A DNA stretch of 8,595 nt, from NCBI GenBank assembly GCA_003251955.1, contig QKDV01000127.1:1-8595 (forward strand), written 5' to 3'. The notes under the pieces are model-generated. The model saw only the letters and a list, made by a program, of their open reading frames with translations. It was not told the origin of the DNA and searched no databases. Position numbers and translations under genes: made by a program. Source of the DNA: Methanospirillum hungatei (GTDB taxonomy: Archaea > Halobacteriota > Methanomicrobia > Methanomicrobiales > Methanospirillaceae). Below are positions 1-6,397 of the stretch, one piece after another (the first letter of the stretch is position 1; each line of letters opens with the position of its first letter).

Positions 1-156
1 CCCTGATCCCGGAGAGAGGAGAATATCGGTTGCAATGTATCCTCCTTCCTCAGAGGCTGATGACATTGTGAGATTCACCGGACCAGCCATAGCTACTCCG
101 GGAATAATAAAAAGAATCATGATGAATGCCAGGATGCCTGGCATGATACACTTCAT
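1..156 (-). CDS. Exported protein of unknown function, N-terminal fragment (runs off the left edge)
   Basis: A short open frame reads from an ATG at 156 down to base 1 without a stop, giving 52 visible residues. The first 24 look like a Sec signal peptide: a short Lys-containing start (MKC), a hydrophobic core (ILAFIMILFIIPGVA) and an Ala-Met-Ala site before Gly-Pro, a typical signal peptidase I cleavage context. The following residues are Ser/Thr/Gly-rich, as in secreted or cell-surface proteins. The start lies 47 bases past the stop of the aminotransferase gene on the same strand, so the two may be co-transcribed. The frame stays open further upstream into the aminotransferase gene, with a possible GTG near 212, but the ATG at 156 puts the signal peptide at the N terminus and is preferred. 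No clear Shine-Dalgarno sequence precedes it. I do not recognise the family; too little is visible to name a function. Confidence 0.6.
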   Translation of the reverse strand, partial: MKCIMPGILAFIMILFIIPGVAMAGPVNLTMSSASEEGGYIATDILLSPGSG

Positions 157-203
157 GAGGTACTGTTCAGTCCGGATTGTGATAATCTTCCCGGTTCCAG
201 GTA

Positions 204-1433
204 TCAGGGACACCTGCTCTTTTCCCAGCGATCCGGTTCAGGAACATACTCAGGTTCTGAATCAGGATCCCAGGAGTCAAACAATTCACGCAGGGTATCT
301 GCAAGAATCAGGACCTCTTCACTGGTAGTATAGCAGGCAACAGACGCCCTGACGGTGCCAAGGTCACAGAACGTCCGGGAGTATGGCTCGGCACAATGCA
401 TCCCACTCCGGACACAGACCGCTGCCATCTCATCAAGCCGGGTTGCAAGCAGGTCTGGATGTATCCCGGGAGCCCCGAACGAGACAACAGGCGATCCCCT
501 TGGACTGAAAATTTCAATCTGGCCAATCTCCTCAAGGGCATCAAAGAGTGTGTCTCCGAGGGCCTCTTCATGATCTGCTATCTCTTCTGCTCCAAGTGCA
601 TCTACAAGCCTTATCGCTGGACCCATCCCGATGATCCCGGGAATATTTGGTGTTCCGGGCTCAAACCTTGCCGGTGGAGGCCGAAGCACCACATCTGAAA
701 AGGAGACCGATGTCACGGTGCCTCCCCCATACTGGCTTTCGGAAAGGGTCTGTGGCTCTTCAGCATAGAGTGCCCCGACACCCTGGGGACCGAGGAGCCC
801 TTTATGCCCGGCGATGGCAAGATAGTCCATCTTGCTGATGTCAACCGGGATATGGCCGAGTGACTGGGCTCCGTCTACCACGATGACAGCATCGGCATCA
901 TGGGTGATGTCAGCAATCTCGTCAACCGGCTGGATAGTCCCGGTCACGTTCGACATCTGGGTGACAGCAACAACACGGGTCTTTGAGGTGATCATATCAC
1001 TCACAGAGTCAGGATCAACATACCCGCCCTTTTGGGGGATGATTGACACCTTTACACCCTGCCTCTTGAGTGCCATCCACGGAAGCAGGTTGGAGTGGTG
1101 TTCAAGTGCAGTACAGAGCACCTCGTCGCCCTTCTTCCACGAGAAACCCTGCGAAATGAGATTTATTGCACCGGTCGTGTTGCCGGTCCAGATGATCTGC
1201 TCAGGGTAGGCACCGAGAAAATCTGCAAGATCTTCCCTGCTCTCCTCGCACCTGGCAGTCGTTTCCCTGGCAAGCCGGTGAGTTCCTCTTCCATAGTTCC
1301 CTGCATAATCATAAAAAAAGTCGCAGATAGCCTCGACAGACCGGACAGGTGTCTGGGTCGTTGCGGCGTTATCTAGGTAGATGACCTCTTCGAGAACCGG
1401 GAACTCTTCCCTGAGAGCAGTGAGATCGTACAT
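204..1433 (-). CDS. Class V aminotransferase, SufS/CsdA-like cysteine desulfurase
   Basis: This 409-residue protein has the usual length and motif order of a group II (SufS/CsdA) cysteine desulfurase. Such enzymes use pyridoxal phosphate to take sulfur from cysteine as an enzyme persulfide and pass it to Fe-S cluster or other sulfur pathways in the cytosol. Visible motifs are YLDNAATT (19-26), EHHSN (111-115, with the His that stacks on PLP), VDGAQS with Asp187 and Gln190, AGHKG with the Schiff-base Lys211, and RSGMHCA with the likely catalytic Cys347, followed by TVRAS (360-364). The final 20 or so residues (SWDPDSEPEYVPEPDRWE) form an acidic, Pro-rich tail that looks like an extension beyond the fold. 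No SufU/IscU scaffold gene or SufBC genes are adjacent in the window. The start at 1433 has a TATA-like box 30 bases upstream and no Shine-Dalgarno sequence. The fold family is certain; the exact substrate (cysteine, selenocysteine or cysteine sulfinate) is inferred. Confidence 0.88.
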   Translation of the reverse strand: MYDLTALREEFPVLEEVIYLDNAATTQTPVRSVEAICDFFYDYAGNYGRGTHRLARETTARCEESREDLADFLGAYPEQIIWTGNTTGAINLISQGFSWKKGDEVLCTALEHHSNLLPWMALKRQGVKVSIIPQKGGYVDPDSVSDMITSKTRVVAVTQMSNVTGTIQPVDEIADITHDADAVIVVDGAQSLGHIPVDISKMDYLAIAGHKGLLGPQGVGALYAEEPQTLSESQYGGGTVTSVSFSDVVLRPPPARFEPGTPNIPGIIGMGPAIRLVDALGAEEIADHEEALGDTLFDALEEIGQIEIFSPRGSPVVSFGAPGIHPDLLATRLDEMAAVCVRSGMHCAEPYSRTFCDLGTVRASVACYTTSEEVLILADTLRELFDSWDPDSEPEYVPEPDRWEKSRCP

Positions 1434-1458
1434 CTGATGTACGAGAATTAACCTGAAA

Positions 1459-1466
1459 CTATAAAG
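1459..1466 (-). promoter_or_regulatory. Putative TATA box for the aminotransferase gene
   Basis: On the minus strand the 67-base gap between polC and the aminotransferase gene contains CTTTATAG, centred about 30 bases before the ATG at 1433. An archaeal TATA box typically lies about 25 bases before the transcription start, so the mRNA would begin within a few bases of the ATG. That fits the lack of a Shine-Dalgarno sequence and suggests a leaderless or near-leaderless transcript separate from polC. Inferred from position and composition only. Confidence 0.4.
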
Positions 1467-1500
1467 GATTCATGGGTAATCAGCCGGATTATTTTTTGAT

Positions 1501-4500
1501 TCACATGAAATCCGCAAGCCCGAGCTGCTCGATCTTCTCCTCGCCGAAGGTTGATTCAATATTCATGTTGATAACCTCCACTCGTTGCCTGGTGTATTCG
1601 GAGATATGAAACTCCTCGCAGATCTCCTGCGACATCTTCAGGTATTTCTTCACCGAGCCTTCATGCACGGTCGGAATAACCGTTCCTCCACACCGGCATT
1701 TTCCAGATAATGGCATACGACGGTAACTGGTGTTACACTTCGTGCACCTGAACTTCTGCTTTGCAAACGCACCGAGGTTCCCCTGAAGGTCGCGGATGAA
1801 ATGGGTCTGGAGTACCCTTTCGGCCACGTCGTGCTCATCAACCGCCTTGATCTTCTTGGCGAGTTCGAGTTCGCAGTTGAGCTTGTCAACCATCGACTGA
1901 AGCTGGGTATACATCGTATCAAGCGGGCCTGCCGAAATATCGGAGGTATCATGGGTGAAGAAGAATCCCTCGATCTGTTCCGGCTTTCCAAGCCGTTTCT
2001 CGACCCGGTCGACAAGCCCCTCGACATCTTTCGGATGAGCATACTCGAGTGCCTTCAGGTAGAGTTCGAGTGGGTACCCGGCACAGACATCCAGATTGTG
2101 ACTCTCCTTGTCTATCTCGGTTGGATCAATCCTGCTGCTGAGCACAAGCGGTGCATCCATTGATCCACCCCTGGTCTCAGGAAGAAACGCCCTGGAAAAG
2201 TTGATCAGGCCATCAAGGAGCAGCATAACGCAGTCCTCGTCACCATCGCACTGCCCGGTGAAGATCCCGTTTGCCACGACGGTATGATCCCGGTCCACGG
2301 TAAGGCAGTAGACCCGGTCATCAGGGGAAGTGACATAATCAATAGTTGCAACCCGGTCAGAGATGACGATACTTCCTTCCCAGACCGGGACTGCATCTCC
2401 AACCTTTACTTCGAGAGCCCGGATCTTGCGTAGGTAATCAACATCCCAGACCAGCATTGCATGATCCGGGGTTACCATGAGCTCCTTTCCCCTGGCTGTC
2501 GAAAACCGGATCAGGTTCTGCGGTGCCCGGTGAACAGAGATTGAGGTCACCTTTCGCATGTGCGGGATTCCCCCGGTATCAACGCTCCTGGCATAGGCAG
2601 GTCGGGTGGGATCAGCATAAAAGGTGCCGAGATTGTCAATCCCGGCCTGCGAGAGATCAAGCCGTTCGAGCACGAACTGCCGGATTGGAACCGCATGAAT
2701 CCCGGACTCATCACCGACCTCCACAAGGGTATCGCCAAAGAAGCAGTTTCTCCGCTTGGCTGCGTGGAAGAACGGATGACCATATCCCACATTCGCCTTT
2801 GAGAACCCTATAAGTCGGACAAGCACCCCTGCACTCGTGTGCGGAGCAAGCCCGATGATGAGGTTCCCTATAAGGTCTGTCCGTTTTTCACAGTTATAAA
2901 ACGGTTCAAGCCCGTACACCTTCACAAGCAGCTGGTCAACGAACTTCGTACAGGCAAGCAGGTAATCTGCACATACTTCAGGAACGAGGATATCCTGCGG
3001 AGGAAGCTCGAGGATCTGCTCCTTGTCAGTCAGTTCCTTTCCGTAGATATCATGTGTGTACCCAAGTTCTACAAGCCGTTCAACAGGAACACCTATCTCC
3101 CTGGGGCGGAAGTGCGTAAGCGGCATATCGATGATATCAAACCTGACCGTACCATCTTTGAAGACAAACAGATTGTTCAGTGACCTGAGGACCCCTTTCT
3201 CAAGCAGTTCCACCGGTTTCAACTTTGAAACCAGTCCCTTGACACCTTTCACGAGGTCACCGGTCTGCTCCCTGACTCCGAGATTCTCAAGTGCCTTCTG
3301 ATACTGCTGCTTCACATTGATCGTGTATTCACGAACGCAGGTGCCCGGAACCCCACACTGAGGACAGACACCATCTCCAACCTCAAGACCACACCGGGGA
3401 CAGGCGATCACCGGCACTGTATGTGCCCCGCAACTGCACCGGTTCAGGTATGTCTCGGTTTTGCATGCAGGACACCGCCGGACCCCCATCTCGAGCTGGA
3501 GAATTCCTCCGTCAGTGTTTGCCCTGTAGGTATGGCGGCCAGCCTCCTGGAGCGAACGCCGTGAACCTCCGCCTTCACCGACCGGAAAGAGTACATGGGG
3601 AGCCGGTTTCATCTCCCGGGGCTTTGCTTTCCCGGGACGCCCCATACGACCCCCGATCCGTGTGCCTGCCTTGGACCTGAGTTTCAGCCCTGACAGGTGC
3701 ATGATAAGATCAAGACTGTTTTCTGCCTCGTTATCCCAGGCAGAGGTCATGGAGAGGTTCTCATCAAGCCCAAGGCACTTGCAGAAAAGGTGTGCAGGTG
3801 TGATAATGAACATCTCGTCGCGAACCTGATGAGGGCAGAGAATGGTTTCCAGGATCTCCTTGATGGCCGGATCCTGGGGTATCTTCAGGATATTTTCAGA
3901 CAGGGAGCCATGCTGACTGATGTACCCGGCTAGTTCACGGAGGTCAGCAGGTTTGGCATCATCCCAGAGGAGAGTAAAATCGGGATGAAGGAATGCTCCG
4001 GTATTGCAGCATGCGAGAGCCTCTTCCTCACTAGTCGGATGTCCGACACCTCCTTCAAGGTGCCACCATGCCTCACAGTAAGCACACGGAGCAAGCACGT
4101 GGTTGTTCTCCATGAACTCGCCATAACTGAGCAGGATCTCACCCACATCGATGATCGAGGCAACCTGTGGCGATAATTCACGTGCCTGTTTAGCATCATC
4201 GATCCTGAGCACATCACCGTTAATCAGCCTGACTGTCGGACCCTGGATAGAGTCAACAGGGGATACCCCTGCCGCCTTACCAGGCCGTTCGGTCTTCATC
4301 TGGGTTCCGACCGCAAGAAAATCCCCAAGAATATGGAGAGTTGCCGGATGAAGTCCACCTGCTGCAAGCCCAGTGTTCCGGGATCTCCCGTAAACCAGCC
4401 TAAATCCACCTTTTCGCATCGGGTATGCAAAGACCGGCCTGCCACCGATGAGATCACGGAGATACTTGTCCTTGGGGTGAATGCCAATCTCCTTCTCCTC

Positions 4501-5361
4501 GTGATCTGAACTGGAAGGAGTGGTTGAGTGCATCAGTTCCTCAAGCCAGTCCCACCCGTCCATCTTCATCTTCCTGACATTACGCATCACCTTGGGAGCC
4601 TTCAGGATGAGCCCCTCTGCAATGACCAGGGCCATTCCACCCCGGACGGTGTTCGTCTCAACCCGCTCGAGGTTCCGGTACCCGGAGACCTCCTCCCTCT
4701 CGGTCGGTTCCCCGTCGATGCATACCGGACAGTTCTGGATGATCAACCTGATCTCATCAGGAGACGGGAGATACTGCAGGCTCATGATAGAGTTATACTG
4801 CCTGATCTCCTCGACATACCGTTCGATCTCTTCAGGCCGTGGGATGTACCGGTTGAGTCCGAGAAGTCTTCTGACATAATCACCGACAAGAACCGAGAGT
4901 GCCTGGGCCGTTCCTCCCGCACTCCTGATAGGCCCGGCATAATAGATGGAGAGATATTCGGTCCCGTCATCGTTCTTTCTGACCGCAACCTTAGCAATCC
5001 CTTCGATCGGTGCTGATACCACACCCTCGGTTACCAGAGCCATTGAGGTTCTGATCGTGTGATCCAGGATCTGATCGTTATCGGTCTCCCCAAACTTGCG
5101 TGTAGCAAACACATCACCGATCTTCAGTGAAGCCTCTTCACGCGACATCCGAGATTCAAGGTCACGGATACAGGCTGCAACACCTTTGATCCCGACCTGT
5201 GCCTCAACCCGGTCTGCAAGATCGTTTGCAATAGGGATCTCTATCACGGTCTCGGGATCCAGCCCTGCCTTCCTGGCTTCACCCGCAACCTCCATCGCCC
5301 TGGCTAAACCGGCATTCAGACGATCGTAATACTTCTGCATATGGGGAGAGATATCAGCCAT
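1501..5361 (-). CDS. polC: DNA polymerase II (PolD) large catalytic subunit DP2, intein-containing precursor
   Basis: This 1286-residue precursor is the large subunit of archaeal D-family DNA polymerase, which pairs with the exonuclease subunit DP1 for chromosome replication. Removing the 165-residue intein leaves 1121 residues, a normal DP2 length. Landmarks in order: the conserved [18 protein letters not shown] block (140-157); a CPVC pair (211-214) and a CAYC pair (426-429); a basic [17 protein letters not shown] loop (570-586); a cysteine-rich zinc-binding cluster (630-675, several CxxC pairs plus CSC); AKRRN (868-872), the left flank of the intein; the catalytic CDGDED motif (1038-1043) with the metal-binding aspartates; a second zinc knuckle (Cys1206, 1209, 1222, 1224); and a C-terminal PIP-like box (1279-1286). 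The catalytic core belongs to the two-barrel fold shared with multisubunit RNA polymerases. The start at 5361 is supported by the conserved N-terminal region and a TATA-like box 32 bases upstream; no Shine-Dalgarno sequence is visible. DP1 is not in the window. Reading frame is intact throughout. Confidence 0.97.
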   Translation of the reverse strand: MADISPHMQKYYDRLNAGLARAMEVAGEARKAGLDPETVIEIPIANDLADRVEAQVGIKGVAACIRDLESRMSREEASLKIGDVFATRKFGETDNDQILDHTIRTSMALVTEGVVSAPIEGIAKVAVRKNDDGTEYLSIYYAGPIRSAGGTAQALSVLVGDYVRRLLGLNRYIPRPEEIERYVEEIRQYNSIMSLQYLPSPDEIRLIIQNCPVCIDGEPTEREEVSGYRNLERVETNTVRGGMALVIAEGLILKAPKVMRNVRKMKMDGWDWLEELMHSTTPSSSDHEEKEIGIHPKDKYLRDLIGGRPVFAYPMRKGGFRLVYGRSRNTGLAAGGLHPATLHILGDFLAVGTQMKTERPGKAAGVSPVDSIQGPTVRLINGDVLRIDDAKQARELSPQVASIIDVGEILLSYGEFMENNHVLAPCAYCEAWWHLEGGVGHPTSEEEALACCNTGAFLHPDFTLLWDDAKPADLRELAGYISQHGSLSENILKIPQDPAIKEILETILCPHQVRDEMFIITPAHLFCKCLGLDENLSMTSAWDNEAENSLDLIMHLSGLKLRSKAGTRIGGRMGRPGKAKPREMKPAPHVLFPVGEGGGSRRSLQEAGRHTYRANTDGGILQLEMGVRRCPACKTETYLNRCSCGAHTVPVIACPRCGLEVGDGVCPQCGVPGTCVREYTINVKQQYQKALENLGVREQTGDLVKGVKGLVSKLKPVELLEKGVLRSLNNLFVFKDGTVRFDIIDMPLTHFRPREIGVPVERLVELGYTHDIYGKELTDKEQILELPPQDILVPEVCADYLLACTKFVDQLLVKVYGLEPFYNCEKRTDLIGNLIIGLAPHTSAGVLVRLIGFSKANVGYGHPFFHAAKRRNCFFGDTLVEVGDESGIHAVPIRQFVLERLDLSQAGIDNLGTFYADPTRPAYARSVDTGGIPHMRKVTSISVHRAPQNLIRFSTARGKELMVTPDHAMLVWDVDYLRKIRALEVKVGDAVPVWEGSIVISDRVATIDYVTSPDDRVYCLTVDRDHTVVANGIFTGQCDGDEDCVMLLLDGLINFSRAFLPETRGGSMDAPLVLSSRIDPTEIDKESHNLDVCAGYPLELYLKALEYAHPKDVEGLVDRVEKRLGKPEQIEGFFFTHDTSDISAGPLDTMYTQLQSMVDKLNCELELAKKIKAVDEHDVAERVLQTHFIRDLQGNLGAFAKQKFRCTKCNTSYRRMPLSGKCRCGGTVIPTVHEGSVKKYLKMSQEICEEFHISEYTRQRVEVINMNIESTFGEEKIEQLGLADFM
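2251..2745 (-). other. PolC mini-intein (protein-splicing element, 165 residues)
   Basis: Residues 873-1037 of the PolC precursor interrupt the conserved DP2 sequence AKRRN/CDGDED and are predicted to excise themselves, joining the two exteins. Block A is [10 protein letters not shown] with nucleophile Cys1. Block B is [14 protein letters not shown] (intein residues 86-99) with the usual TxxH (Thr92, His95). Block F is [15 protein letters not shown] (144-158), and block G is NGIFTGQ followed by extein Cys+1. The element is too short for a homing endonuclease and no LAGLIDADG-like motif is visible, so it is a mini-intein, not independently mobile. Three points are unusual: the last residue is Gln, not Asn; the one before it is Gly, not His; and block F has Cys147 where Asp is usual. 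Archaeal Pol-II inteins at this site are known, and the Pyrococcus abyssi one splices with a C-terminal Gln. Insertion and boundaries are clear; splicing activity is inferred. Confidence 0.93.
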
Positions 5362-5387
5362 GTGATCGCTCTGTATAGATAAGACAC

Positions 5388-5397
5388 GATAATATAG
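5388..5397 (-). promoter_or_regulatory. Putative TATA box for polC
   Basis: The minus strand reads CTATATTATC here, centred about 32 bases before the polC ATG at 5361, in an 86-base gap after the J-domain gene. An A-rich stretch (ACAAACT) lies just upstream, where a BRE would sit. A start site about 25 bases downstream would leave a leader of only a few bases, consistent with no Shine-Dalgarno sequence before the ATG. This suggests polC has its own promoter. Based on spacing and composition only. Confidence 0.45.
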
Positions 5398-5447
5398 CAG
5401 AGTTTGTGCGTTGTGGCCGGCTTGTCCAGGATGAATAGGATCTTAAT

Positions 5448-6305
5448 TCAGGTCTGGGAGTTTGCCTGTATCAACATATCACTCATTTCATCATCCCAGT
5501 AGCCTGATTGCTGAGCCCTGTTCAGGATGAGGATGGCTGATCCCTTCTCATTAATCTTCAGGTACGCTTCAGCCATTGCTTTAGTGACACCTAGATCTTC
5601 AGCATTCTTACCTGATATCTTTGAGAACGATCGTATCGCATCCCGGTAATATCCTTCAGCTCCGGGCTGGCCAAGCCGGGAGAGGGAATCACCTTTTTTC
5701 AGTTCGGCTATCCCCTTTGCACGCCATGCTTCAGAGAATGTTGGAAGCTTGGCAGTTGCATCACGGTAGCTGTCTATCGCTTTCTGATACTCTTCCTGCT
5801 GCATCCACATATTCCCTTCTGCGAGGGAGGTTCGTGCATCGGTACTGTTTGCACCGTTAATCCAGGGAATCAAAAAGAGTTGTGCGACGATGATGATCGC
5901 CATGAGCAATGTGAGATAAAAGAGGATAACCTGAACAATCCTTGGTATGGTGCTCTCATGCCGAACTGTTTCCTCGTGGGCGTTTCGTTTTTGTGATTTC
6001 TGATGATGATGTGTATAGTACCAGGTCCTGGGATCCCGGTACTGCTGATTACCCCGGTGATAACTTCCATACCGGGAATCTTCTACAAGAACCAGGGAGG
6101 CATCATACTCCTCCCTTTTTTTTGGATCCTTAAGAACCTGATATGCCTCGTTTACAGCCTTGAAAAGTTCATCGGCATCAGGACTTTCACAGACATCAGG
6201 ATGAAGGATCTTAGCCAGTTTCCGGTATGCAGCGGTTATTTCCTGCAGAGATGCATCTGGACGGAGATTCAGGATTTCATAATAGTTGTCTCCTGCCTGG
6301 CTCAT
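5448..6305 (-). CDS. Membrane-anchored J-domain protein with TPR-like C-terminal repeats
   Basis: This 285-residue protein starts with a J domain (residues 7-70) containing NYYEILNL, the AAYRKLAKILHPD helix with the diagnostic HPD at 35-37, and AYQVLKDPKKREEYD. J domains stimulate the ATPase of Hsp70 (DnaK). There is no Gly/Phe region or DnaJ zinc finger, so this is a class III J protein, not DnaJ itself. A polar, His- and Lys-rich linker (71-120, with YYTHHHQKSQKRN) leads to one hydrophobic segment (about 122-147). The C-terminal part holds two or three TPR-like helical pairs (about 158-190, 192-230 and 243-275). The basic residues before the membrane segment suggest that the J domain is cytoplasmic and the repeats outside; this is inference. 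An in-frame A8 run lies at codons 61-64. The start at 6305 is the only Met before the J domain; the upstream Shine-Dalgarno match is weak. No dnaK or grpE is adjacent. Confidence 0.85.
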   Translation of the reverse strand: MSQAGDNYYEILNLRPDASLQEITAAYRKLAKILHPDVCESPDADELFKAVNEAYQVLKDPKKREEYDASLVLVEDSRYGSYHRGNQQYRDPRTWYYTHHHQKSQKRNAHEETVRHESTIPRIVQVILFYLTLLMAIIIVAQLFLIPWINGANSTDARTSLAEGNMWMQQEEYQKAIDSYRDATAKLPTFSEAWRAKGIAELKKGDSLSRLGQPGAEGYYRDAIRSFSKISGKNAEDLGVTKAMAEAYLKINEKGSAILILNRAQQSGYWDDEMSDMLIQANSQT

Positions 6306-6349
6306 CGGAATTCCCGGAGATTTATAGATCCATTATCTGACACAGGAAT

Positions 6350-6383
6350 AAAAAAATTACTCCTATCAGGCTCCGCCAGGAGT
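6350..6383 (-). terminator. Hairpin plus T7 tract after the aconitase-X gene
   Basis: On the minus strand, 14 bases past the TAA of the aconitase-X gene, ACTCCT (6383-6378) can pair with AGGAGT (6364-6359). The 13-base loop contains a small GGC/GCC inner stem. The hairpin is followed after two A by seven T (6356-6350). Archaeal RNA polymerase stops at T-rich tracts, and the hairpin may add stability to the 3' end. It lies between convincing unit boundaries (aconitase-X end and the J-domain gene start), which supports the call. An overlapping alternative inverted repeat, CAGGA/TCCTG, occurs at 6378-6388. Confidence 0.6.
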
Positions 6384-6397
6384 CCTGAATAACAAGT

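Noticed and set aside
832..1209. 125-codon open frame on the plus strand
   Set aside because: Antisense shadow of the PLP-binding region of the aminotransferase gene; no domain and no start signal of its own.
1492..1497. T6 run as a polC terminator
   Set aside because: The T run is on the plus strand; on the transcribed minus-strand message it is an A run, and no hairpin precedes it.
2251..2745. Full class 3 (Trp-Cys-Thr) intein
   Set aside because: Cys and Thr are at the right block F and G positions, but block B position 12 is Met and Cys1 is present, so the full triad is absent.
4528..5016. 162-codon open frame on the plus strand
   Set aside because: It lies wholly antisense to conserved DP2 coding sequence, its product is low-complexity in character with no recognisable domain, and it mirrors the codon bias of polC.
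6319..6327. CTATAAATC as the TATA box of the J-domain gene
   Set aside because: The sequence is good but it lies only about 18 bases before the ATG, which would put the transcription start inside the coding region; no later start would keep the J domain.
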